Of a stretch of 45,559 nucleotides of DNA, positions 33,664 through 42,467 are shown in pieces; the stretch's first letter is position 1; each line of letters starts with the position of its first letter. Under the pieces are notes generated by a model that was not told where the DNA came from, made no database searches, and worked only from the letters and a program-made list of their open reading frames with translations. The stretch covers positions 1 through 45,559 of the forward strand of contig CAZMZM010000014.1 in assembly GCA_964570865.1 (NCBI GenBank), given 5' to 3'. This DNA is from WGAL01 sp964570865. Lineage in GTDB: Bacteria; Bacteroidota; Ignavibacteria; Ignavibacteriales; Melioribacteraceae. Made by a program: the position numbers and the translations under genes.

Positions 33664-34501
33664 CTAAGTCTCCGTAAATCTCAATTTTATGTTTTGAATA
33701 TAACTCTTCTTTATATTTTTCATATTCCGTTACTTTTTTCTGCAGAGTAAGCCGCTGCGAGATTGTTTTTTTAACAGCAAAGAAAGGTGATATTTCCCCT
33801 TTCTTTAATATTTTATTAATCCGAAAAAGATCAAACAAATTATTATTTCCTTCTACAACAGGTGAAATTTTCCCGATTTCCGTTATTAGAACAGCATTTC
33901 TAAAATCCTCCGGTTCCAATCCGGCTGCCGGAAGAAGAAGATTTCGCTTAATGCTGATTTTATTGCCGATAATCCTTTCTGCTTTGCTCCACCCTTTTGA
34001 AATAGCGGTATTTCGGAATTTCAGCAATTCATTAAAATCTTCCGACGAAGCAATGTCAATATCGTAATAATCTTCGGTTAATATAAATTCGCCGTCATGA
34101 TTTTTATAATACTCATACAGTTCGTCTTCCGACGGGGCATAATAAAAATTATCAAAAAACTTTTTAAGCAGCAAGGCTTTTGCCAATTCACTTCTATTCT
34201 CATCCGATAATACAATATAATTACCGGTAGATAAAAGTCCGTTTTCCTTTGCTTCAAGATAAAAAATATTATCCTCTATCCAGTTGTTTACAACTTTCTT
34301 TTTTTCGGAATCTTTATAATTATGAGCCGTTTTTATTTTATTCAACAGAACATCGGTCAATACTTTTCCGTCAACCGAAGCAATAGCTTTGGGCGGCGGC
34401 GATTTTTTTTCGCCGCACCCTGAAACTATTAACACCACCAAGAAGAGTGATAATAAAGGACTAATCTTGATTGGGTTTATATGCTTTTTGTAATTCGTCA
34501 T
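33656..34501 (-). CDS. SurA/PpiC-like lipoprotein apparently lacking a parvulin domain
   Basis: Start at ATG 34501 gives a lipoprotein signal (LFLVVLIVSGCGEKKSP); a frame opening at 34549 adds 16 residues that lie within the previous gene. 281 residues. The N-terminal part resembles SurA_N domains (AIASVDGKVLTDVLLNKIKTA, NNWIEDNIFYLEAKENGL). The region where a rotamase domain would be expected (residues 130-240) lacks the SHILI and YSxxxGxxxGGDLG signatures, so it is probably a chaperone without isomerase activity. It overlaps the upstream isomerase gene by 41 bases and the downstream one by eight. Such trios occur in the Bacteroidota lineage. Confidence 0.7.
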   Translation of the reverse strand: MTNYKKHINPIKISPLLSLFLVVLIVSGCGEKKSPPPKAIASVDGKVLTDVLLNKIKTAHNYKDSEKKKVVNNWIEDNIFYLEAKENGLLSTGNYIVLSDENRSELAKALLLKKFFDNFYYAPSEDELYEYYKNHDGEFILTEDYYDIDIASSEDFNELLKFRNTAISKGWSKAERIIGNKISIKRNLLLPAAGLEPEDFRNAVLITEIGKISPVVEGNNNLFDLFRINKILKKGEISPFFAVKKTISQRLTLQKKVTEYEKYKEELYSKHKIEIYGDLDE

Positions 34502-36449
34502 AATAAAATTTAACGTGATAAATATTTTCGAGACGTTTTTCCATCTCATCCTTTAATCTGTTTGATTCGATATCCTGATATTCGCTCATCAATTCGGGCA
34601 ATGCTTCTTTATACGATTTTTGACGACTTGGAGATTTTTTATTCAACTTTGCAATTACCCAAATTTTTCCAATCCCGATTGGAGAAGTATAATCGGAAGG
34701 ATTTTGTAGAGTAAATACAGCGGATGTTATTTTATTTGTTTCAGCTTTATCTTTGATATTTAACCTCACGTGCAAATCACTCTTTTTCAAATTCGCTATT
34801 GAATCCGCCAATTCGTCGAAAGATGCACCTTTTATCAGTTTTCGGTAGATATTAGTAATAGCAGTATCTACTCTTGAATAAATCTGATCATATTCAACCA
34901 TGTTCGGCGTTACTAATTTGCTCTTTTCACGCTCATACATTTCCTTAAACTTTGTGGAATCAACTTTCATTTTATCCCAAATATCTTCCTGCTGTATTTT
35001 GAAGATAAAGAGACCATTTCGATATTCATTCATAAGTGCTTTAAAGGTGGAATCCGTGTTAATTAACTGCTCCGCTTTAAGACCGAACAACATATTTTCA
35101 CATAATTTTTCAGCGGCTTTCCGTAAATTCTTAAAAGTCATCTTCTCGGATTTCATCTGATTGTTGTTGACCACAAACTTAATTACGGTATCAATATTTG
35201 CGACGTTATCTTTAACTTTTATTATAACAGAATCCTTAACGCTTTTAATTTCGGGCTTTTCAAGCACCGACATCTTAAATTCCAAATCTTTTGTTTTATC
35301 GGATAATTTTTTTAGCAGATTATTATTTTCATAGAATCCGAAATCTGTTTTCATTTGTTTTACGTAAACTTCATAATCGCTTTTATAACGTGTTTGACGA
35401 TATTTTTTATCAAGCTTTTCTTTCATCTTTTCAAAAGGCGGCAGCGGTTCAATATCGGTAACTTTAATAATATGAAAACCGAATTTAGTCTCAACCGGTT
35501 TTGAAAATTCACCTTTATTAAGATTAAAAGCAGCTTCGTCAAACGGTTTAACCATCATTCTACGCTGGAAAAATCCAAGATCGCCACCCTTAACGGCACT
35601 CCCTTTATCATCAGAATATTCTTTTGCCAATTTAGCAAAATCTTCACCGGCTTTTAATTTTTGATAAACGGAATCGGCGCGCGCTTTGGCCGATGCGGTA
35701 TCTAACTTTCCGTTGACCTTTTTAATCTTAATTAAAATGTGGCTGGCTCTAATTTTATATTTAATCGGTCTGCGTTCGGTAACTTTAATAATGTGATAGC
35801 CGTAAGAGGTCTTTACAGGTTCGGGATAAACTTTTCCGACCGGCGTAGCGTACATTACGTCTTCAATTGGAGTTAGTATTTGTCCGGCTGTGATATAATA
35901 TAAATCTCCGCCGTCATTTTTAGTAAATGAATGCTCACTGTATTTTCTCGCAAGCGAATCAAAACTTTCCCCTTTTTGCAATCTCTTTATTAGAGAAACA
36001 GCCAGCGATTCTGCGGCTTTTTCAGGTTTGTTATCCGTACGAATTAATATATGTGATACTCTGATTTCTTCTTTATTTCTTTCGTACATTTTTCTCAGTG
36101 CAGGTTCAACTATCTTTTTTTCGGTTATATAGCTTTCCCCGATTTGCTTCAGATAATCATTATACTCCTTTTGCAATTCAGGATCTTTGTCGTAACCGCG
36201 CACCCAGGCATTACGAAGTTTTAGTTTGTAATCGGTATATAGTTTGAGAAAATCTTTGTATTTACTTATTGAATCTTGTTTTGCCTTTTCAACGCTTCCG
36301 GCAGATTTTGCATATTCTTTTTCAAATTCTCCCATCTTCACATTTCCGGTATCATATTTTGATAACACAATATCGGAATGTTTCGGATTACAAGCCGTCA
36401 ACAAAAATCCGAGTGAAATCGCTCCGATTATTAAACTTCTTTTTAACAT
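34461..36449 (-). CDS. parvulin-type peptidyl-prolyl isomerase lipoprotein with two rotamase domains
   Basis: A 662-residue lipoprotein (lipobox LLTACNPK, Cys20). Residues 25-125 form a helical SurA/PpiD-like N-domain. Two parvulin domains follow: about 130-230 (IRVSHILIRTDNKPE, KYSEHSFTKNDGGDLYYITA, YGYHIIKVTERRP) and about 233-335 (IRASHILIKIKK, EYSDDKGSAVKGGDLGFFQR, FGFHIIKVTDIEP). The remaining 320 residues are a mostly helical tail without recognised motifs. It probably works at the outer membrane or periplasmic face as a folding factor. First gene of the isomerase run that ends with MoxR. Confidence 0.87.
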   Translation of the reverse strand: MLKRSLIIGAISLGFLLTACNPKHSDIVLSKYDTGNVKMGEFEKEYAKSAGSVEKAKQDSISKYKDFLKLYTDYKLKLRNAWVRGYDKDPELQKEYNDYLKQIGESYITEKKIVEPALRKMYERNKEEIRVSHILIRTDNKPEKAAESLAVSLIKRLQKGESFDSLARKYSEHSFTKNDGGDLYYITAGQILTPIEDVMYATPVGKVYPEPVKTSYGYHIIKVTERRPIKYKIRASHILIKIKKVNGKLDTASAKARADSVYQKLKAGEDFAKLAKEYSDDKGSAVKGGDLGFFQRRMMVKPFDEAAFNLNKGEFSKPVETKFGFHIIKVTDIEPLPPFEKMKEKLDKKYRQTRYKSDYEVYVKQMKTDFGFYENNNLLKKLSDKTKDLEFKMSVLEKPEIKSVKDSVIIKVKDNVANIDTVIKFVVNNNQMKSEKMTFKNLRKAAEKLCENMLFGLKAEQLINTDSTFKALMNEYRNGLFIFKIQQEDIWDKMKVDSTKFKEMYEREKSKLVTPNMVEYDQIYSRVDTAITNIYRKLIKGASFDELADSIANLKKSDLHVRLNIKDKAETNKITSAVFTLQNPSDYTSPIGIGKIWVIAKLNKKSPSRQKSYKEALPELMSEYQDIESNRLKDEMEKRLENIYHVKFYYDELQKAYKPNQD

Positions 36450-36478
36450 TTACTTCCTCCGGTTTCTATTTAAATTTT

Positions 36479-37435
36479 TCACAAACTATTTTTTTTATAT
36501 GGAAAGGAATTTCTTTCCCAAAAAACTCCATCCGAATAGCCTTGTATTTCCTTATTCTTTTCCGCATTTTCCAAACGTTTTTCAGTGATTGCGGCAAACT
36601 CCCGATCAAGCTCAATCCCCAAAAAATGTCGTTTTAATTTTTTTGCCGTTACGCTGGTTGTTCCGGAGCCGACAAACGGATCAAAAACAAAATCGTTTTC
36701 CTTACTTCCGGCAAGTATTATCTTAGCCAAAAGTTTTTCCGGCTTTTGTGTCGGATGATCCGTATTTTCGGGCATCGACCAAAACGGGATTGAAATATCA
36801 GTCCAAATATTTGACGAATAAGTTAATCTGTAACTTCCGTTTTTACCTGCAATCCAATCTTTTGGTTCCCTTTTTGCATCGCGATATGGTGCAATCACCC
36901 TTTTTTTTAACTTAACGGCATCCGGATTAAAATAATATTCGTCCGAAACCGTTGCGAACCAAATATCTTCCGTATTGTTTTTCCAGTTTGTTTTGGAGCC
37001 GCGTCCTTTTTCCCGCTCCCAGGTTATTCTGTTTCTAACTATAAAAAACTTTTCCAGTACAAGCGGAATCGATATTGAGGAACGCCAATCGCCACAAACA
37101 TAGACCGACGCGCTCTTTTTTAGAAGCGGCAAAATCGCTTCGATCACTTTTTCCAGATAATCCGTGTATGCGGTAATCGTTTTCCGCGAAAACTTAACCG
37201 AGTTAAACTTTTTCGTTATGTTATACGGCGGATCTAAAAAAAGCAAATCGACAAAATTTTCCGGCAAAAAATTAACCGCTTCAAAAAAATCATCATTAAC
37301 GGTTTTGTCCGTTATCTGCTTAACAGAAAGTTCATTCTCGGGTTTTATTGCTTTTGCCGAATATTCTGTTATTTCAGCTTCCGATAAAACCAGTGTACGA
37401 TTTTGCTTTGCGCGTGCTTTTTTCTCCATTTGCAA
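36479..37435 (-). CDS. solitary beta-class DNA methyltransferase (N6-adenine or N4-cytosine)
   Basis: A 318-residue SAM-dependent DNA methyltransferase. The catalytic motif DPPYN (Asp68-Pro-Pro-Tyr71, preceded by VDLLFL) comes before the SAM-binding motif FVFDPFVGSGTTSVTAKKL near residue 255, which is the beta-class order. WEREKGRGSKTNWKNNTEDIWF near 140 and HPTQKPEKLLAKII near 230 are also typical. ATG 37435 or 37429 may start it. No restriction endonuclease or specificity gene is nearby; it lies five bases after metG on the same strand. It may be an orphan epigenetic or regulatory methylase; the recognition site cannot be read from the sequence. Confidence 0.87.
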   Translation of the reverse strand: MQMEKKARAKQNRTLVLSEAEITEYSAKAIKPENELSVKQITDKTVNDDFFEAVNFLPENFVDLLFLDPPYNITKKFNSVKFSRKTITAYTDYLEKVIEAILPLLKKSASVYVCGDWRSSISIPLVLEKFFIVRNRITWEREKGRGSKTNWKNNTEDIWFATVSDEYYFNPDAVKLKKRVIAPYRDAKREPKDWIAGKNGSYRLTYSSNIWTDISIPFWSMPENTDHPTQKPEKLLAKIILAGSKENDFVFDPFVGSGTTSVTAKKLKRHFLGIELDREFAAITEKRLENAEKNKEIQGYSDGVFWERNSFPYKKNSL

Positions 37436-37440
37436 AAGTT

Positions 37441-39477
37441 CTATCTTACTTCCGTACCGGGCGCAACATTATCGGACAAACTAACTACATTCAACTTTCC
37501 TTCGCTATCTTCAACGGCTAAAATCATTCCTTGCGATTCAATGCCGAAAAGTTTTGCGGGTTTTAAATTGGCTACCAGAATAATGTTTTTACCGACTAAC
37601 TCCTTTGGCGCATACGATTTCCCGATTCCCGCTACAACTTGTCTCGTTTCACCTTTCAGTTCAACTTTCAGCTTAAGAAGTTTCTCACTCTTCTTGATTT
37701 TTTCCGCCTCTAATATTTTACCGCTTCTTAATTTTACTTTGGCAAAATCATCAATTGTAATCTGTTCGAACTTTTCTTTTTCAACTTCCGGTTCCGGCAG
37801 TTTGTTTATTTCGGCTTCAATCTCTTTATCGTCTATCTTTGTAAATAATATTTCAGCTTTGTTCAATTTTTGTCCGGCATGTAAATTACTTTTTCCCGAT
37901 TCATACCAATCACCCGGTTTTGCGTTCAACATCTTAAACATCTTTTCGGCGGAAAAGGGAATTACGGGGTAAAACATTTCGGCAAGCGAGTAAATTGTCT
38001 GCAAACAAATATTAATTGTGTTTGCTCCTTTTTGTTTATCGGTTTTAACCGTTTTCCAAGGCTCCGAATCATTGAAATATTTATTCGCCGCTCGGGCTAC
38101 ATTCATCATTTCAAGAACGGCATCTTTAAGCTTGTACTTTTCAATTAAGTTACCGATTTTCTTCGGTGCCGCTTCAAGCAAATTCAGCATCTCATTATCC
38201 ATTTCGGATAAACCTTTCCTTTCGGGAACTTCGCCGTTAAAATGTTTGTGCGCAAAAATAAAAGTGCGATTTACAAAATTTCCGAGAATATCGGCTAACT
38301 CGTTATTGTTGCGTGCTTGAAATTCTTTCCAGTAAAAATCCGTATCCTTATTTTCAGGCAGATTTGCGGCAAGTGTGTAACGCAGCGGATCAGGAGGATA
38401 AATATCAAGAAAATCCCGAACATCAATTCCCCATCCCCGCGATTTGGAAAACTTTTTCCCTTCAAAATTAAGAAATTCGTTTGCCGGAACATTTTGCGGA
38501 AGAACGTATTTGTTTTCGTTTCCATCGTTCCAAGCCATCAACATAGAAGGGAAAATAATCGTGTGAAAAACTATATTATCCTTACCGATAAATGCAATAT
38601 ATTTTGTCTTTTCGTCCTGCCAAAACTTTTTCCACAAATCGGGTTCTCCCCGATCTTCACTCAGCTTTTTTGTCGCCGATATGTAACCGAGAACCGCTTC
38701 AAACCAAACGTAAAGAACTTTTCCCTCGGCATCGGGAAGAGGAACTTTTATTCCCCAATCAAGATCGCGCGTTACGGCGCGGTCGCGTAAACCGTCTTTA
38801 AACCAACCGTTACAGTATTGTAACACATTATCTTTCCAACCGTATTTTTCACTCCGTTCTTTTACGTAAGCCTCAAGCCGTTCTTGAAATTTACCGAGCG
38901 GAAAATACCAGTGGGATGTTTCTTTGAGGGAAGGAGTTTCGCCGGTAATTTTACTCTTCGGATTAATCAATTCCGACGGGTCGTAAAGTGCTCCGCATTT
39001 CTCGCATTCGTCGCTGCGCGCTTCTTCATAACCGCACTTCGGGCAAGTACCTTCAACATATCTGTCGGGCAAAAACATCTTAACCTTTTCGTCATAAAAC
39101 TGAAAGGTTTTTTTTTCGTTAAGCAAACCTTGATTATAAAAATTAAGAAAAAACTCCTGTGCGGTTTTGTGATGCTCCGGCAAACTTGTTCGCGAATAAA
39201 TATCAAAACTCATCCCGAACTTTTCAAAGGCATCTTTATTCATATTGTGGTATCTGTCGATAATATCTTGCGGAGTTAACCCTTCTTTTTCGGCTGTGAT
39301 TGTAATCGGAACGCCATGTTCATCCGACCCGCAAACATACAGTACTTCATCGCCCCGTAATCTTTTGTAACGAACGTAAATATCCGCGGGTAAATATGCC
39401 CCGCTTAAATGTCCCAAATGTATCGGTCCGTTTGCATAAGGCAATGCCGAAGTAACTAAAATTTTCTCTTTTTGCAC
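37441..39477 (-). CDS. metG: methionine--tRNA ligase
   Basis: Charges tRNA-Met. The 678-residue protein has the class I motif PIHLGH near residues 18-23, a zinc-binding insertion with two CxxC knuckles (CPKCGYEEARSDECEKCGAL), the second class I motif as KFSKSRGW near 340, an anticodon-binding helical region and a C-terminal EMAP-II-like tRNA-binding domain of about 110 residues (TIDDFAKVKLRSGKILEAEK, then LKPAKLFGIESQGMILA). This is the long, dimeric form of MetRS. The KFSKS variant of KMSKS keeps the key lysine and serine. An isolated 5-prime spacer of 257 bases with hairpins precedes it. Confidence 0.97.
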   Translation of the reverse strand: MQKEKILVTSALPYANGPIHLGHLSGAYLPADIYVRYKRLRGDEVLYVCGSDEHGVPITITAEKEGLTPQDIIDRYHNMNKDAFEKFGMSFDIYSRTSLPEHHKTAQEFFLNFYNQGLLNEKKTFQFYDEKVKMFLPDRYVEGTCPKCGYEEARSDECEKCGALYDPSELINPKSKITGETPSLKETSHWYFPLGKFQERLEAYVKERSEKYGWKDNVLQYCNGWFKDGLRDRAVTRDLDWGIKVPLPDAEGKVLYVWFEAVLGYISATKKLSEDRGEPDLWKKFWQDEKTKYIAFIGKDNIVFHTIIFPSMLMAWNDGNENKYVLPQNVPANEFLNFEGKKFSKSRGWGIDVRDFLDIYPPDPLRYTLAANLPENKDTDFYWKEFQARNNNELADILGNFVNRTFIFAHKHFNGEVPERKGLSEMDNEMLNLLEAAPKKIGNLIEKYKLKDAVLEMMNVARAANKYFNDSEPWKTVKTDKQKGANTINICLQTIYSLAEMFYPVIPFSAEKMFKMLNAKPGDWYESGKSNLHAGQKLNKAEILFTKIDDKEIEAEINKLPEPEVEKEKFEQITIDDFAKVKLRSGKILEAEKIKKSEKLLKLKVELKGETRQVVAGIGKSYAPKELVGKNIILVANLKPAKLFGIESQGMILAVEDSEGKLNVVSLSDNVAPGTEVR

Positions 39478-39552
39478 AACTTTTCCCAGCTTTTTTTATA
39501 TAACTAAGAAATATAACAAACTTCTGAAAATAATGGCGGATTGATTTTTATG

Positions 39553-39581
39553 AGCCTTTTGGCTAGGTGATTTTTATCACC
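39553..39581. other. two adjacent small hairpins upstream of metG
   Basis: AGCC-TTTT-GGCT at 39553-39564 and GGTGAT-TTTT-ATCACC at 39566-39581 are separated by one base. They lie in the 257-base spacer between the Omp85 gene and metG (both minus strand), about 80 to 100 bases before the metG start. They could be the Omp85 transcript end or a leader structure of metG. No T-box or SAM-riboswitch signature was recognised. Confidence 0.35.
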
Positions 39582-39734
39582 AAACCACCCAAAGTTTGCC
39601 CTGTGAAAAAAGGAAAAAAATTCGACACAAACTTATAGTCTTAGGTATTCAATTTGGAAGAAAAATATTAGTAAAATATAATAAACAAAAACTGTCAACT
39701 TAACTCTGCGGTTCTCGTTTTGTCGGCAGCCGGA

Positions 39735-41519
39735 CTAAAACCGGTTAACTATTCCAAAGTTAAGCTTGCCGTCCGAAAACGAATCCCCTTTGCCCAAAGC
39801 AAAACTTACGGACATATTTCCTAATCCCGTAGGGAAATTTAATCCGGCTCCGTAACCATAAATAAATTGCTTATAATCTTGTAAATTTTGCTTTCTAATT
39901 ATCCGATTGTAATAATAGCCGGAATCAAAAAAAATAAATGCGTATGAATCTCTTGAAAAGAGAAGACGGTACTCAAAGTTACTCCATACAATTTTATCTC
40001 CGGAAAATTGTTCCAGGCGATAACCTCGCACCGACTTTGCTCCGCCGAACTTGTACAAATCACTTATCTCCAAATCCGGACCGCTAATATCATTAAAACT
40101 CAGCGTGAAAGCCGTAACCATTTTAGGTGTTACCGAAACAAAAACTCCCGCACGACTTTCAACTTTAAAATAATTTTCTGTCAGATTATTTTTATCCGAG
40201 ATAAATCTTGCCGGACCCAAAATATTTTTTCTGCTGTAAATTAAACTTAAATTAACAAAAAAACCTTTTGTCGGAACGTAGTAATCGTCCCTTGTGTCGT
40301 AAAGAAATGCTAATCCGCTATTAGAAAAAGAAGAATGATAAACCGTTAACTTGTTGGTATCCGTCGAAGGAATTGTTTCCGCATAGGAATATATTAAAGA
40401 TGCGGTCAATCTTTCGGTTGCCAAATAATTTACTTTGGAAGAATAACTTCTCTTTATGTAAGTGGAGTCCTCCGTTTTTTGATTTACGTCAAAATGCAGA
40501 TTTATCGGCAATCCGAAAATCCACGGCTCGAGATAGTAAATTTCAAAGTACTGCGAGTTCACATCAAACTTATTCCACTTAAACCCGAATGCGCGCCCGG
40601 TACCTAAAAGATTACGTAAATCTATTTGTACACTCCCCGTAAAGTAACCATTTCTTTTTTCCGTTTTGGGAATGTAGCCGATAATTCCGTCAAAGTAGTT
40701 TGTCGATTTTTCTTCAACCTTCAGCAGTAATGTTCCTCTCTTTTGCGAGTCGAAAAAGTATTTCGGTTTATCAACCGTTTTGAAAAAATCGAGCTTTTTA
40801 AGAAGTAACGGAATCTCGGCAATTTTCGATTCCGAATATTTTTCTCCCTTCTTGATTCTGCCGTTGCGAATAATAACATCTCTTTTTGTTTTACCGTTTC
40901 CCTCAACAACAATAGTATCAATAGTTGCCGTAATACCGGTGGAAAATCCCAAGTATAGTTTTATTTTTGAGCTGTCTATGAAAGAAACATTGTTCAATTT
41001 AAAATTTGCAAAAGGAAATCCTTCCTCACTGTATTTTTCAACGATAGAATTAAGTTTGTTATTAAACCTTGCCGGATAAAATATTTCTCCGATCAAGTTC
41101 CGAAGATTGGAATAAATCCGCACGGAATCGGTACTCTCTGTAACCGAAAGGGAAATTGAAGCGAGATAAACAGGCTTTCCTTCGTTTACCGTAAGGTATA
41201 TAGTAGTCTTACTTGAATCAGTGTTAAGGCGAAGAGAATCCGTTTTAATCTTAGCGAATAAATACCCTTCTTCAACAAGATGTGATAAAATTCTTTTTTG
41301 AACAGAATCCGTTAAAGCAGGAGATGTTAAATCAAGTTTGGACGATGACGCCCATAAGTTATAATCCGATTCGGTAAAATTTCGATTTCCCATTATTTTT
41401 ATCTGCAAAGTAGATTGAGAATAGATTTTATTCGATAAAATCAGTGATAAAACGATTACCGCTAAAAAATTAATAAAAGAAAACCGTTTCGGTTTATTTT
41501 TAGTATTGAGGTGAATCAT
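39735..41519 (-). CDS. Omp85 superfamily (BamA/TamA-like) outer-membrane protein
   Basis: A 594-residue outer-membrane protein. A signal peptide ends near SNKIYSQ. Residues 35-285 look like three POTRA-type domains (ESDYNLWASSSKLDL, GKPVYLASISLSV, ATIDTIVVEGNGKTKRDVI). Residues 295-594 form a beta-barrel with the Omp85 motif KSVRGYRLEQFSGDKIVW near 495 and a terminal Phe (NFGIVNRF). It is shorter than BamA (about 800), so it may be a TamA-like or specialised barrel. It overlaps the kinase gene by 20 bases in an operon with rimO and the GWxTD gene. It likely inserts or secretes surface proteins; the substrate is unknown. Confidence 0.85.
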   Translation of the reverse strand: MIHLNTKNKPKRFSFINFLAVIVLSLILSNKIYSQSTLQIKIMGNRNFTESDYNLWASSSKLDLTSPALTDSVQKRILSHLVEEGYLFAKIKTDSLRLNTDSSKTTIYLTVNEGKPVYLASISLSVTESTDSVRIYSNLRNLIGEIFYPARFNNKLNSIVEKYSEEGFPFANFKLNNVSFIDSSKIKLYLGFSTGITATIDTIVVEGNGKTKRDVIIRNGRIKKGEKYSESKIAEIPLLLKKLDFFKTVDKPKYFFDSQKRGTLLLKVEEKSTNYFDGIIGYIPKTEKRNGYFTGSVQIDLRNLLGTGRAFGFKWNKFDVNSQYFEIYYLEPWIFGLPINLHFDVNQKTEDSTYIKRSYSSKVNYLATERLTASLIYSYAETIPSTDTNKLTVYHSSFSNSGLAFLYDTRDDYYVPTKGFFVNLSLIYSRKNILGPARFISDKNNLTENYFKVESRAGVFVSVTPKMVTAFTLSFNDISGPDLEISDLYKFGGAKSVRGYRLEQFSGDKIVWSNFEYRLLFSRDSYAFIFFDSGYYYNRIIRKQNLQDYKQFIYGYGAGLNFPTGLGNMSVSFALGKGDSFSDGKLNFGIVNRF

Positions 41520-42465
41520 CGATAACTTTCATCTTTTCACCGATTTCAGTAATCTTAACTTTCTTGGCTAATTCTTCCATTAAATCTTTTTGAACCGAGG
41601 AGGTTGAAAGTCGGGATGCGTTTGCTGCACCAAGGGCTACGGATTGCTCCATAATTTTATTAAACACCAAATCTTTTTCCAAACCGTAAATTATTCCGGC
41701 AACAAGGGAATCTCCGCTTCCGGTAGAATCTATTTCTTTTACTTTGGGCGGAACTACTTTATAAAGAAATCCGAACTTCAGAAAATAAGCAGGATTTCGA
41801 CCGTCTGTAACCGCCGCAATTTTAACTCCCGATTTATACAAAAATTTTAGATATGAAATAATTTCTTCTTCGTTTACGAGCGGTAAATTAAGAGAACTTC
41901 TTATTTCCGTTACGTTATTATGAACCACCATCGGAGCTGTGCCAATACACTTGGCAAGATGCTGTCCGTATGTATCGAGCAGAGTAATTTTGTCCAACTC
42001 GTTTCCTTTTTCAATCACACTACAAATAATTTCGGCAGATTGTTCGTCAGGTACACTTCCGGCAAAGACAACGGTTGAAGCGTTTTCAATCATTTTGTCC
42101 AATTTATCTTTAATTTTTGCAATGTCCGATTCGAGCAACGGAATGTTTTCACCTATGACGGTTGTAACTTTCTTTCCGTCTTCAACAATAACCGAACCTA
42201 ATCTCATTTCGGATTTAACTGACATTGCCGAAAATTTCATCTCCTCCGATTCAATAACATGTCTGTAAATTTTACCGGTATGTCCGCCAATCGGAATTAA
42301 GGCAAGATTATCTATCCCGAGTAAATTTAACTGCCGGCTTACATTAATGCCTTTGCCCCCTGCAGCATAGTAATCGTTACGACTTCTAAAAGTTTTACCG
42401 GATTTAATCTTTTCCACAAAATATCTTTTTTCCAATAGAGGATTTAATGTAATTGTAAGTATCAT
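41500..42465 (-). CDS. PfkB-family hexose kinase (1-phosphofructokinase-like), atypical substrate motif
   Basis: A 321-residue ribokinase-fold sugar kinase. The family motifs are AAGGKGINVSRQLNLLG at 34-50, GGHTG near 60 and the catalytic DSTGSGDSLVAG with base Asp252. Relatives such as FruK begin with TLNPAID, whose Asp binds the sugar; here it reads TLNPLLE, with Glu12. The usual SGSLP segment is FAGSVP, and the KPN..E region is replaced by VHNNVTEI. The substrate may therefore not be fructose-1-phosphate. No PTS gene lies nearby. It sits between the GWxTD gene (two bases) and the Omp85 gene (overlap). Kinase fold certain, substrate open. Confidence 0.8.
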   Translation of the reverse strand: MILTITLNPLLEKRYFVEKIKSGKTFRSRNDYYAAGGKGINVSRQLNLLGIDNLALIPIGGHTGKIYRHVIESEEMKFSAMSVKSEMRLGSVIVEDGKKVTTVIGENIPLLESDIAKIKDKLDKMIENASTVVFAGSVPDEQSAEIICSVIEKGNELDKITLLDTYGQHLAKCIGTAPMVVHNNVTEIRSSLNLPLVNEEEIISYLKFLYKSGVKIAAVTDGRNPAYFLKFGFLYKVVPPKVKEIDSTGSGDSLVAGIIYGLEKDLVFNKIMEQSVALGAANASRLSTSSVQKDLMEELAKKVKITEIGEKMKVIDDSPQY

Positions 42466-42467
42466 AA

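Noticed and set aside
37403..37972. 189-codon plus-strand open frame
   Set aside because: Opposite the C-terminal tRNA-binding part of metG; composition is Ser/Phe/Leu-rich, typical of an antisense reading of this codon usage.
38317..38790. 157-codon plus-strand open frame
   Set aside because: Antisense to the core of metG, with no recognisable domain.
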